A stretch of DNA of 64,000 nucleotides from DATACQ01 sp036555515 (GCA_036555515.1 DATBLC010000148.1:1-64000); one strand, 5' to 3'; counted from the first letter of the stretch, positions 42,976 to 51,961 are shown. Made by a program: numbers and translations. The notes: generated from the letters alone by a model not told the origin.

Positions 42976-43089
42976 GTCCACAGCTTACCTAGACTTTGCT
43001 CCTTCATACCCTTGAAATCATCGAGTACCTTGGATTGTCTCAAGATTAGACCAGATAGTCCCATTCTAAGACTCTGTTCGCCGTAAACT

Positions 43090-43878
43090 CTAGACTGAAA
43101 CGTTCTTTCCTTGCGGCGCCCAGGGAAAAGTGAGACAAAAGGTTGTCCCCTTGCCTGGTTGGCTCCTATACGTGATTGTCCCGTCATGGGTTTCGACGAT
43201 ATGCCGGGTTATCGCCAATCCGAGACCCATTGCGCCGGGTTTCGACGTGGCGAAGGGTTGAAAAACATCCAAGTCGGGCGGAATCCCGCCGCCGGTGTCG
43301 GCGAGTTCGAAAGACACCGAGCTTCCACACGCGCCTGCTCGTACGCTCAAAACTCCGCCTTCCGGCATCGCGTCCGCGGCATTCCTGAGAAGATTAACAA
43401 ACGCCTCTTTTAGCAGTTTTTCATTAGCCTGGATAGGCGGCAGGTTGGCGGCGACAAACTTCCGAACTTGAATTCCGCCGGCGTCAAACCGAGCCTCTTC
43501 ACTTTGCAGAATATCGTCGATGAGCGAATTCAAGTTTACTAAACTGGAATCCGGGTCGGTCAACGAGAGGCTGTCCAACTGGGAGCGCAGCGAGCTGACC
43601 AGAGAGATCAACTGATCAACCCCCTTTCTTAATTGTTGGAACACCTGGGCCACGAAGGGATCTTCACCGCGCGCCTTGGCCATCTCTTGATCCAAGAGAC
43701 CTGCGGCGCCATAAACCGCCTGGATAGGGTTGCTGATCTGATGGATCAGGTGGGCGAGACCGAGGAAAACCGAGGCCGCCGGGACGGTCTTCGAAGGCGT
43801 TGCTGGCGTTGGTTCATTTGTAGCTAAATCTTGGATAGGCACGCCGTTGAATTTTGTTTCTCTCAGGGTCGTTTGCAT
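43090..43878 (-). CDS. Sensorless soluble histidine kinase
   Basis: A 262-residue kinase without membrane or recognisable sensor domain. The H box is LGLAHLIHQISNPIQAVYGA, the N box LLRNAADAMPEGG, G1 DTGGGIP, and G2 MGLGLAITRHIVETHDG. The first 35 residues are unstructured. It sits between the small secreted-protein gene and the peptide/TfuA pair. The only regulator in the cluster, the sigma-54 activator, lacks a receiver domain, so the partner is elsewhere or the control is indirect. Confidence 0.9.
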   Translation of the reverse strand: MQTTLRETKFNGVPIQDLATNEPTPATPSKTVPAASVFLGLAHLIHQISNPIQAVYGAAGLLDQEMAKARGEDPFVAQVFQQLRKGVDQLISLVSSLRSQLDSLSLTDPDSSLVNLNSLIDDILQSEEARFDAGGIQVRKFVAANLPPIQANEKLLKEAFVNLLRNAADAMPEGGVLSVRAGACGSSVSFELADTGGGIPPDLDVFQPFATSKPGAMGLGLAITRHIVETHDGTITYRSQPGKGTTFCLTFPWAPQGKNVSV

Positions 43879-44001
43879 CCCGTGTCCTTTTTTGGTCGTC
43901 CCTCTGCCGGCTAGGTCTATCGTTATCTCAGCTCCAGAACGGCGACCGCGCGTTCCACTCTGGTCTCTAGTCTATTGGCCTGAACTGCCTCCGGTCTGGG
44001 T

Positions 44002-44322
44002 CTAGCAAGGAAAGAATACATTAAAGCAGTAGCCTCTCGTTCCATCATTACAGGGAACAACACCATTACTCACGGCGTATCCTCGGCTTCTGGCTTCTCG
44101 CCATCTTTGCCAGGCCGTCGTTTGTGTGGCAAAGGGCCCAAGCCGTCGCGAGCATTCCCTGTGTTGGGCGAGACGAAGGTGATCTTGTGGCAGCAGTCGA
44201 CTCTGATCACTCCAATTGGCCATCGTCACCGACAGCGCCGATGTCGGCAAAAGATGCATGCCGCTCACGAACAAACACAGCAGGGTTAGGATTTTGCCCA
44301 GCCTCAGTTTTTGGGGTTTCAT
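44002..44322 (-). CDS. Small secreted Cys-containing protein
   Basis: A 106-residue protein. AAGGAGGCG lies seven bases before the ATG, the strongest site in the cluster. A signal segment (ILTLLCLFVSGMHLLPTSA) leads to a mature part of about 75 residues with Cys in HRECSRRLGPF, VVPCNDG, GYCFNVFF and the C-terminal residue. The RLGPFATQTTAWQRWREARS stretch then GYAVS recalls a short SPOR-like repeat. A good -24/-12 promoter lies 118 bp upstream. It may be a product of the export system or a cell-surface accessory; I cannot assign a family. Confidence 0.68.
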   Translation of the reverse strand: MKPQKLRLGKILTLLCLFVSGMHLLPTSALSVTMANWSDQSRLLPQDHLRLAQHRECSRRLGPFATQTTAWQRWREARSRGYAVSNGVVPCNDGTRGYCFNVFFPC

Positions 44323-44438
44323 AACACGCCTCCTTGTGAAAGCATCGTCATCATGCTCTTCTAAGGCCTCTAATACACTTTAGTGATGACGCGTTAGTTA
44401 CTCGACTCCAGCTTCTCGTTTCCGTCCCCAATTCGCAC

Positions 44439-44456
44439 CGCAAGTCGCGTGCCGAA
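44439..44456 (-). promoter_or_regulatory. Sigma-54 (-24/-12) promoter of the small secreted-protein gene
   Basis: On the minus strand the site reads TTCGGCACGCGACTTGCGG. GG and GC are ten bases apart; CGGCACG-N4-TTGC differs from the consensus TGGCACG-N4-TTGC at one base. The start of transcription would be near 44428, giving a leader of about 105 nt. It lies directly after a sigma-54 activator gene, which is the expected controller. The rest of 44323-44592 shows no gene. Confidence 0.72.
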
Positions 44457-44592
44457 GCTCAGCGTCTTTCTAACCCCGTGATTTTCTTGGGCGTAGGCCA
44501 ATGGGCAAAAACCGGCGCTGATTCGCTGGTCTCGTTCCAATACCATAGAGGGCCGAATTTGAGACCAGAGTATTATTATGAAGCTTCTATGG

Positions 44593-45594
44593 CTAGGCCA
44601 GTTTGCGGTCCAAGGTCGAGCGCGAGATGCCGAGAGTCTTGGCCGCCCTGCGCTTGTTCCCGCCCACCCGTTCGAGGATCCGCAGGATATGCTGCCGCTC
44701 GGCCGCCTTTAGAGAGTCGTGATCGTCTCCCGCGCCGGTGGAAAAAGAAATAGAAGACAAAGTCTGGGCAGGTTCGAGGGTTAAGGTAGAAAAAGATTCC
44801 TGCAATAGCAGGGCTTCCGGGGGAATAATCGCCGTTCGGGTCAAGGCCACTGCTGTATGGATAACCCGGCTCAGCTCTCGCAAATTGCCGGGCCAGGAAT
44901 AGGAGATGAGGCGCTCGGAGGCCAGAGCGTCGAGGCCTCTGATCTCCTTTCCTAGACGGCGGCTCGCCGCCGCGATTTCGGCGGCGATCAGCACGGGTAA
45001 GTCGCGCGGACGCGCTCGCAGTGCCGGAACGGTCACGGTGATGCCGCTGATGCGATAGAAGAGATCCCTGCGAAAGCGGCCGGCGCCGATGAGTTGATGC
45101 AGCGGCAGATGAGTGGCGGAGATGAGGCGCACGTCCGCTTTTCTCAGGCTGTCGGAACCCAATCGCTCAAATTCACCGTACTCTACCGCGCGCAGGATCT
45201 TCGCCTGGGCTGAAGAACTCATGTCAGCGATCTCGTCGATGAACAGGGTCCCGTTATGTGCCAGCTCGAATTTTCCCTTGACGGTTTTTTGCGCCCCGGT
45301 AAAGGCGCCCCTCTCATGGCCGAATAGTTGGCTATCCAAAAGGGTGTCGCTCAGGGCGGCGGCGTTAAACGCGATGAAAGGGTCCCTCTGTCTGGTCGAA
45401 GAATTATGGATTGCGCGGGCAAGGAGCGTCTTGCCGGCGCCGGATTCGCCCAGGATGAGAATCGGCAGCTCAGTCCCGGCTGCAATCCTGGCAAGCTCAA
45501 GACAGCGCATCATCGGCGGATCGGCGCTTTGGAAATTATCCAATGTCGCGCTCGTCGGGTCGGCGGTTGAGTTTAGCTGCGGGCCGGTCGTCAT
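44593..45594 (-). CDS. Sigma-54-dependent transcriptional activator without receiver domain
   Basis: A 333-residue AAA+ enhancer-binding protein. Walker A is GESGAGKT, the sigma-54 loop GAFTGA, Walker B GTLFIDEIADM, and the R-finger region FRRDLFYRIS. A Fis-type helix-turn-helix closes the protein (AAKTLGISRSTLDRKLA). There is no receiver, GAF or PAS domain, only about 20 residues before the AAA+ core, so activity may be set by another protein or by expression. Its ATG overlaps the HlyD-like stop by 4 nt. Confidence 0.94.
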   Translation of the reverse strand: MTTGPQLNSTADPTSATLDNFQSADPPMMRCLELARIAAGTELPILILGESGAGKTLLARAIHNSSTRQRDPFIAFNAAALSDTLLDSQLFGHERGAFTGAQKTVKGKFELAHNGTLFIDEIADMSSSAQAKILRAVEYGEFERLGSDSLRKADVRLISATHLPLHQLIGAGRFRRDLFYRISGITVTVPALRARPRDLPVLIAAEIAAASRRLGKEIRGLDALASERLISYSWPGNLRELSRVIHTAVALTRTAIIPPEALLLQESFSTLTLEPAQTLSSISFSTGAGDDHDSLKAAERQHILRILERVGGNKRRAAKTLGISRSTLDRKLA

Positions 45595-46211
45595 GACGGC
45601 TTTTCTCTAGCCGGCCGTTGCGGCGGTTCGGCAAAGCTCTCTTTCAACTGCCGGAGCGGCTCGAAAACGTAGGAGATCAGGGATCGTTTGCCGAGTAAGA
45701 TTTTCGCCGTGCCGCGCATTCCAGCGCGCAGCGGCCGAGATTGGCCATCGACCATGATCGCCTGATCATCGATATCGGCAAACGCGTGAAAACCATCGCT
45801 ATTCTCCGACTCGACACTGGCCGGGCTCACCCACCGCACTGTGCCGTATCGGATGCCGTAGCGACCGAAGGGAAAGGCATCGTAGAGGAGCTTGACGCCC
45901 AGGCCGGCATGGACGCGCGCCACGCCCGATTGAGGCAAGGCAATATCTGCCTGAAGCTTCTCCCCTGGGCACGCGAGCTCCGATAACAGGTCCTTTTCGA
46001 TGGCAAATGCTCCCTGCGCTTCGAACTGCCGGCGCCAAAACATGTCTGAGCATGGCTTCAAGACAAACGGGCTGGAGACCGTCTCCGGCATCTCTACCAC
46101 CACCGCGGCCGCGGTCGCGATCGCGACAACGGCGATCACCAGGTAGGCGAGGCCGTTGGCCGCCCAATGGGGCGGCGCTGGATCAAAAAAAGCAGGGGTA
46201 TCATCCGCCAT
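45591..46211 (-). CDS. Shortened HlyD-like periplasmic adaptor
   Basis: A 206-residue protein from the ATG at 46211; the frame is open to a GTG at 46286, but those 25 codons lie in AATTTCGGATTTCG-type repetitive sequence. One membrane helix (GLAYLVIAVVAIATAAAVVV) is followed by SSPFVLKP and a beta-barrel part (SGVARVHAGLGVKLLYDAFP, RYGIRYGTVRWVSPAS) that matches HlyD adaptors. The long coiled-coil hairpin and the lipoyl domains are missing, so it could not reach an outer-membrane channel in the usual way. It works with the exporter 160 bp upstream. Confidence 0.8.
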   Translation of the reverse strand: MADDTPAFFDPAPPHWAANGLAYLVIAVVAIATAAAVVVEMPETVSSPFVLKPCSDMFWRRQFEAQGAFAIEKDLLSELACPGEKLQADIALPQSGVARVHAGLGVKLLYDAFPFGRYGIRYGTVRWVSPASVESENSDGFHAFADIDDQAIMVDGQSRPLRAGMRGTAKILLGKRSLISYVFEPLRQLKESFAEPPQRPAREKPS

Positions 46212-46371
46212 CTTTAGATTCTTACCTTCGTGACGTTGCGATTGTTTTTTGTCATTTGAATTTGTTTCGAATTTCGGATTTCGCACTTTGAATTTACCAT
46301 TGTTACTTTGGGCGAGTTAACTTTTTCCCGATTGCGCAATCCGAATTCAAGCATTGCGTTAACCGCTTTAC

Positions 46372-49300
46372 TTATAATCCCAATTGCTGGCTGGCGAGAT
46401 AATAGTAGAGGCCCTGAACTTTCATCAGGTCGTCGTGCGTGCCCTGCTCGACAACTTTCCCTTTCTCCAAAACCACGATGAGGTCGGCATCGCGGATCGT
46501 GCTCAAGCGATGCGCGATGACAAAGCAGGTGCGCCCTTCAAAGAATTGCGTCATGTTCTGCTGAATCGAGCTCTCCGATTCGGTGTCCAGGCTGCTCGTA
46601 GCTTCATCGAAAATCAGCACCGGTGGCTGGCGGTAAACCGCCCGGGCGATGGCGATGCGCTGGCGCTGCCCGCCGGATATGGCGAGTCCGGTCTCGCCCA
46701 CCGGCGTTTCATAGCCGAGCGGTAGGCGCTCGATAAACTCGTCGGCGTTGGCCATGCGCGCCGACCAGATAACGCGATCCATATCTGGCTCATCGTCGCC
46801 TAAAGCGATGTTACGCGATATGGTGTCGGCAAAGAGGTAATTTTCCTGCAGTACGAAGCCCACCTGACGGCGAAGCTGGCGGTAGCTCAAGGTCTTCAGA
46901 TCAACGCCGTCGTAGAAGATGGTTCCCTCCGTAGGCTCCAGCAAACCGGCCAGACATTTGGCGAGCGTGGTTTTTCCCGAGCCGCTGCGGCCTACGATCG
47001 CCACCGTTTTTCCCGGCGGCACTTCCAGGTCGATTTGCTCTATGATCAGCGGAGACTCTGGACCGCCGTAGCGGAACCCGACGTTGTGAAGACGAATCCT
47101 TCCTTCCAGGCTCGGCACGGGCAGCAGGCGGGAGTGGTCCAGGCCCTGCTCAGGCTCTTGCTCAAAGATATCCTGCAGCCGATTGAGCAGTACCGAGGAG
47201 TACTGCAGGTTGTGCCATAGGTTCAAAAGCAGAAGGATCGGCGCGTTTGCCAGGACAACCAGAGAGTTAAAGGCCACCAGTCCGCCGATCGTCAGGGCTC
47301 CTTTCATTACCTCACCGGCGCCAACCCAAAGGAAAAGCACCATCGCGAGAAAAGTGACGGACTGGATGGCCCCCTCGTAGCACATGATCGTGAAGTCGGC
47401 GGTAAACTGACGCTGGGCCATGCCATGGAACTGATTGAGCATCACCGTGCGAAACGCGCCCTCGCCGCCGGACGCTTTGACGGTCTCGATCCCTTTGATG
47501 GCGTCGATTTGATGGGAGTGATATTTGCCGAATCCCTCCTCCAGATTGTCAAAGATCGGGCGCAGCCAGCGCGAGGAAAAATACATGAGCAAGACAAAGA
47601 GCGGCGCGGTGGCGAGAAAGACCAGTGCCAAAACTGGGCTGTATATGAACATGAGCGCGACGGCCACGACTAACTGGCAAAGCGCGGTAATGCCACCGAC
47701 GGCGTGTCGCACGACAAACTCGCGCACGCGCCGGATGCCCTCTAGGCGGCGCTGGAGGTCTCCAGTGCGGCGGGCGTTGAAATAGCTCATCGGCAGAGCG
47801 AGGAGCCTGCGCATGAGGAAATCGAGCGCTACGGCGTCAATGCGCACCGCCGCAAAACTCAGCAAGTAACGCTGCACCACCATCGAGACGATCATCACAA
47901 GCAGGACCGCCACCATCGAAAGGACCAGCAGCCGAAGCATGTTCAGTTCCTGATGGACGAGAACCGTATCGACGACTACCTGGGTGAACACGGGCAGAAC
48001 CATTTGCAGGGCGCTCAAGATGATCGAGAGAGTCAGGGCTTTGATCAGCGATCCTGTAAAAGGACGGAAAAACGGCCAGAGCCAACTCAGATTGGCCTTT
48101 TCCACCGGCGCTTTCTTGAATGCTTCGGTGTAATCGAAAAGCGCTGCATAGCCGCTCCATTTCTTGGCAAATTCGGCGCGGCCCAGCCTTCGCAAACCCA
48201 CAGCCGGATCAGCCACGCGCACGCGCTTCTCATCGACATTGTAAAGGATGAGCCAGTGGTTTCCCTCCCAATGGACGATGGCCGGCAAAGGCATATCCCC
48301 GAGCCTTTGCCCTGAGGTCTTGACCGACCGAGCCGCCAATCCGAGCTCTTCCGCCGCGTGACACAGGGCTCTCAGGCTCGTACCGTCGAGGCTTGTGTGG
48401 ACGAGCCGGCGTATTCGGGCGAGGCTCACGGACCGGCCGAAATAGCGGCAGACCATGGCGAGGCAGGCAGCGCCGCAGTCCATCTCGTCGATCTGGCGCA
48501 CCAGCGAGAAGCGGCGGATGCGCTTGGCCTTCTTGATAAAATGCCCTTCCGGAGAGGCGAAAGGTCCCAGCTCGGCATCTTCCTCCAGTTCCGCGTGGTC
48601 TACCTGATCGGGGCTCACTTTTTCATAGACCTGAACATCGGCGGGCAGGACTTCTTCGGCAAAGTCCAACGGCACACGGGCGACGTGTTTGTAGTCGTAC
48701 TGCGCGATCCTTTCTTCGATCTGGGTCTTGAAGGCAGGACAGTTTTTGAGCAATTTTTCGAATGTTGCCGGCGCCAGCTCGAGAAGCTTGCACGGTGACA
48801 TCGCCTCGACGTTGGCGCTGCGAGGTTCTCCCTTAAATACGGACAACTCGCCAAAAAAATCGCCCTTTCGCAAGTAGGCCAGATAATGCCTGCGCCCGTT
48901 CTGTTCCGTGAAGGTTCTCAGCCGCCCCTCCTCGACGATATACATCGGCCCCGGCTTATCGCCTTGACGGATCACCAGCTGTCCGGGAGTGAAAGAGATC
49001 GCTCGAAATTCCGTGAGCAGGGTTTTTAACTGATCCGCCGGCAGCCTCGCAAAGGGAGAATAGAGACGGAAAAAGTTGTGCAGGTGACGGTGCTTGATCT
49101 GCAGTTCGAAGTACTGGCGAATCTCCGGATCGGCGCGGATGAGCGCCTGAAAAACCGATCGGTCAAGCTTGAGCGTGGTGACGTCGCCAGTGGCCCGTAC
49201 GGTTGCGTTGCGGCTGGCTTCTTCCAGCAGTCCCATTTCACCGAAGCTATCGCCGGGACGGAGCAGGTTCAGGGAAATATCTTCGCCGTTTTCTCTCTGC

Positions 49301-49503
49301 TTGACTACCCGGGCCTGACCAGACACCACAACATAGAATCCATCCGCCGGCTCTCCTTCGCGAACGATGGGCTGGCCAAATGTAAAGGACGCCGGGACAA
49401 AGCTATCCTTGATAAGTTTTCTGACCTGCTCCGGTAGAAATCTAAGGATGGGAAGGTCATCGAGCGGGGAGCGGTTAGCATCTGTTGCGTTATAACCGCG
49501 CAT
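46372..49503 (-). CDS. C39 peptidase-containing ABC exporter with two cNMP-binding domains
   Basis: A 1043-residue membrane exporter. Two cyclic-nucleotide-type domains lie at about 20-140 and 150-265, each with FGEM or FGEL and a later Arg as in binding-competent members. The C39 peptidase has catalytic Cys343 (QIDEMDCGAACL), His416 (GNHWLILY) and Asp432 (VADPA); such domains cut leader peptides after GG or GA. Six membrane helices (485-770) and the ATPase follow (GRSGSGKTTLAK, ISGGQRQRIAIARA, LIFDEATSSLD). Layout matches bacteriocin-type exporters with N-terminal regulatory domains. The start overlaps the upstream gene by 14 nt. Confidence 0.95.
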   Translation of the reverse strand: MRGYNATDANRSPLDDLPILRFLPEQVRKLIKDSFVPASFTFGQPIVREGEPADGFYVVVSGQARVVKQRENGEDISLNLLRPGDSFGEMGLLEEASRNATVRATGDVTTLKLDRSVFQALIRADPEIRQYFELQIKHRHLHNFFRLYSPFARLPADQLKTLLTEFRAISFTPGQLVIRQGDKPGPMYIVEEGRLRTFTEQNGRRHYLAYLRKGDFFGELSVFKGEPRSANVEAMSPCKLLELAPATFEKLLKNCPAFKTQIEERIAQYDYKHVARVPLDFAEEVLPADVQVYEKVSPDQVDHAELEEDAELGPFASPEGHFIKKAKRIRRFSLVRQIDEMDCGAACLAMVCRYFGRSVSLARIRRLVHTSLDGTSLRALCHAAEELGLAARSVKTSGQRLGDMPLPAIVHWEGNHWLILYNVDEKRVRVADPAVGLRRLGRAEFAKKWSGYAALFDYTEAFKKAPVEKANLSWLWPFFRPFTGSLIKALTLSIILSALQMVLPVFTQVVVDTVLVHQELNMLRLLVLSMVAVLLVMIVSMVVQRYLLSFAAVRIDAVALDFLMRRLLALPMSYFNARRTGDLQRRLEGIRRVREFVVRHAVGGITALCQLVVAVALMFIYSPVLALVFLATAPLFVLLMYFSSRWLRPIFDNLEEGFGKYHSHQIDAIKGIETVKASGGEGAFRTVMLNQFHGMAQRQFTADFTIMCYEGAIQSVTFLAMVLFLWVGAGEVMKGALTIGGLVAFNSLVVLANAPILLLLNLWHNLQYSSVLLNRLQDIFEQEPEQGLDHSRLLPVPSLEGRIRLHNVGFRYGGPESPLIIEQIDLEVPPGKTVAIVGRSGSGKTTLAKCLAGLLEPTEGTIFYDGVDLKTLSYRQLRRQVGFVLQENYLFADTISRNIALGDDEPDMDRVIWSARMANADEFIERLPLGYETPVGETGLAISGGQRQRIAIARAVYRQPPVLIFDEATSSLDTESESSIQQNMTQFFEGRTCFVIAHRLSTIRDADLIVVLEKGKVVEQGTHDDLMKVQGLYYYLASQQLGL

Positions 49504-50476
49504 GCCATTTCACCCGGTTGTTGATTTCACGGTTGACCGCCCTTTGAAGCAGCGATTCTTGCGCGCGCCGTTTGATTGCGGGATCTTCCACCGCGGGTAT
49601 GATCTTATCTTCGACTAGAAAAAGACCGAATGCGTTCGCCCAGTTGAGCGGACCGATGAGCGCGCCCTTTTCGGCGGCAAGAAACCTGTCTCTCAGAGTC
49701 GGCTCGACTTCGTCCAAGTATATGGCCGCGTTTTGGAGCGCGACATTTGCGTTTGCCGCAACCTCGTCGAGTTGCGTGCCGTCGTCGCGCACGCAAAGGG
49801 CCGCCTCGCGCGCCATCTGCTCCTGGGAAAACAATACATAACGGCAATCGAACCGGATCCAATCCAGACGGTGGGAGTTAATCTGATTTTTGATGCCTTG
49901 CGAGTCGACGACATGGTCGCGGAAGCGCTGGTAACTTGTCTCCAGGAGACGTATTCTGTCCGCCGCTACCGGGCTCTTGGACTCATCGTTTATCCATCCC
50001 TCTTTCCTGGCCTTGTCGTACGCCGATGCCCGCGCCGCGAGGGCCTGAGCGAAGCGCGCTAGATATCCCGAACACACCGCCTCCGCATGGAGACTGCTGT
50101 GGAATTCCTTTTTCGTGGCCGGATAATGAGCCACGATCTCCGCCAATCGATCCGCCCACTTGCGCCGGAGCAGAAGGCGTCGGATATATTCCATCCACGC
50201 GTCGGCGCTAACATTCCACTGATTAAGCCACGCTTCCGCCTCCTCGGCGGTGACAAGATCACGTTCGTAGCGAAAATCGTTTGCCGCCGACTCGAGCTCT
50301 TCAGGGTTGATTTCCTCCGCCCTGTCCTCCAGCCGCTTCAGACAGGCGATACCCTCGCGCAGTTGCTTTTCCAATTCGTCCCAATGACCCGATTGCCGGG
50401 CATATAGGATTACGTCGTCCCAGTAATATTGCTGACTACCAACGGAAAAAACCACCTGTCCTAGCAGCGCATTCAT
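49490..50476 (-). CDS. PpiC/SurA-like helical protein of the export operon
   Basis: A 328-residue, mostly helical, charged protein without a signal peptide. The C-terminal part AAEKGALIGPLNWANAFGLF then VEDKIIPAVEDP resembles the end of parvulin-type PPIase domains, and the helical N-terminal half resembles SurA/PpiC chaperone regions. The central catalytic His and Cys of a full parvulin are not obvious, so it may be a chaperone only. As the first gene of the operon it could hold the substrate for the exporter. The start is the ATG at 50476. Confidence 0.65.
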   Translation of the reverse strand: MNALLGQVVFSVGSQQYYWDDVILYARQSGHWDELEKQLREGIACLKRLEDRAEEINPEELESAANDFRYERDLVTAEEAEAWLNQWNVSADAWMEYIRRLLLRRKWADRLAEIVAHYPATKKEFHSSLHAEAVCSGYLARFAQALAARASAYDKARKEGWINDESKSPVAADRIRLLETSYQRFRDHVVDSQGIKNQINSHRLDWIRFDCRYVLFSQEQMAREAALCVRDDGTQLDEVAANANVALQNAAIYLDEVEPTLRDRFLAAEKGALIGPLNWANAFGLFLVEDKIIPAVEDPAIKRRAQESLLQRAVNREINNRVKWHARL

Positions 50477-50632
50477 AAATTAACAGTCGGCGATGATCGT
50501 CTCGGACTCGATTGAGTTGCGGCTCTCTTTTTTAACTGGTCGAATGATATTCCCGGACAAAGCCAAGTCAAGGCGCCAGCCATGACGACGTCACGACCGA
50601 ACCTGGAGTATTAGGGTCGATGATTGATGCCT

Positions 50633-51961
50633 TTATTCCGACGCCCCTTTTGGCTCTCTCACTCCTCGGTATTCTCCCGGCGGTCGCAACATCAAGCTAA
50701 GCAACGCTGACATGATTAATATTGCTCCAAAAATCGTAAACGAAAGGCCATAGCCCCCGGTCATATCAAAGAGAAAGCCGAAGAATGGCGGGCCCGCTGC
50801 AGCCAGCACATGAGAGATAAACAGTCCCATCCCGCGAATTTTTCCCAGCGAGCGACGGCCATAATAATTGGCCCACAGGATATCTGGCAATACCATGTTT
50901 CCGCCGAGGCCGATGCCGTAAAGAAAAAAGCCGGCGTAAAGGCAAAGGAGATTACCGGTAGCAATTGCCAAGCCCAGGCCGACGGCCTGAATGACAAACC
51001 TGAGTATAGCGGCGTAGCGCACATCGATTCGTTCGGCCAGAAATCCCCAAGCTAGCGGTGAAGCGAGTTGCATAGACGCGATCACACCCATCACCGACGC
51101 GGCTACCACGGCGGAATGACCGAGATCCGTTACATAGGAATAAACATGTAGATTCAATCCGGTGACGCCGACGCTGGAAATCCCGAAAGTAATCACGAGC
51201 AGCCAGAACGCCCTGCTCCGCACCGCGTCAGCGCGGGTCCAAGCGACATCCGAATCCGGTCTCGAAACCACGTTCTCGCTGCTTCTCGACACCGCAGGTG
51301 ATTTGGCAATAATGGATTCAAATGCGCCGTCGGGGCGCAATCCCATGTCCTCCGGTGATCGTCTGACGACAAGCAACGCCGGAAGAACCAAGAGAACCAT
51401 CGTGATGATACCGAACACGAACCAGGTTTGGCGCCAGCCGAGCATCACCAGCAGCCATGCCGCGACGATCGGCATACAGACCTTGGCGAAGCCCACACCC
51501 ATGCTTGAGAACGCCAACGCCCGGCCGCGCTGCCGCACGAACCATCGTGCGATAATCACGTTAACGACCATGTAGCCCATCATGCAGTCGCCGAGGGTCA
51601 CCAGCGTCAAACGAATCGCCGCGAACTGAGCGAATCCATCGATTTGACTGATCAGAAGAAAACCAACCCCGGCGATGGCCGTGCCTCCCGCCATCAGCCA
51701 GCGCCCGCCATAGCGATCCACCAGAGTGCCGATGAACGGCGCGAGACAAGCGGCGATGATCCCTTCGCCGGAGCGGAGCAGAGAAAATACGCCGCGGGAA
51801 ATACCGAGATCGGCGGTGAGAGGCTTGAGAAAAATGCTCAGCGTGCTGGCAAGCGCGAAGGATGATGCGACGTTGGCGAGAAAGCCGACGCCGACGATGT
51901 ACCAGCCATAGAAAAACTTCGACTTCGTATTGCTGCGGGCTAACTCCGCGGTCGATTCCAC
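50633..51961 (-). CDS. MFS transporter (monocarboxylate/oxalate-formate-like)
   Basis: A 442-residue carrier with 12 membrane segments. FFYGWYIVGVGFLANVASSF at the N-terminus, then TADLGISRGVFSLLRSGEG, are typical of the OFA/monocarboxylate group. The RGRALAFSSMGVGFAK and RRSPEDMGLRPDG loops support this. Likely uptake of an organic acid; the substrate is unknown. It is on the same strand as the export operon but 156 bp upstream, and I see no promoter I can support in that gap. Confidence 0.88.
   Translation of the reverse strand: MESTAELARSNTKSKFFYGWYIVGVGFLANVASSFALASTLSIFLKPLTADLGISRGVFSLLRSGEGIIAACLAPFIGTLVDRYGGRWLMAGGTAIAGVGFLLISQIDGFAQFAAIRLTLVTLGDCMMGYMVVNVIIARWFVRQRGRALAFSSMGVGFAKVCMPIVAAWLLVMLGWRQTWFVFGIITMVLLVLPALLVVRRSPEDMGLRPDGAFESIIAKSPAVSRSSENVVSRPDSDVAWTRADAVRSRAFWLLVITFGISSVGVTGLNLHVYSYVTDLGHSAVVAASVMGVIASMQLASPLAWGFLAERIDVRYAAILRFVIQAVGLGLAIATGNLLCLYAGFFLYGIGLGGNMVLPDILWANYYGRRSLGKIRGMGLFISHVLAAAGPPFFGFLFDMTGGYGLSFTIFGAILIMSALLSLMLRPPGEYRGVREPKGASE

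Noticed and set aside
46212..46286. 25-codon N-terminal extension of the HlyD-like protein
   Set aside because: The codons lie in AATTTCGGATTTCG-type repetitive sequence, and a better ATG follows.
50477..50632. Search for a sigma-54 promoter in front of the export operon
   Set aside because: GGCGCCTTGACTTGGC was the closest match, but the GG-to-GC spacing is 12, not 10.
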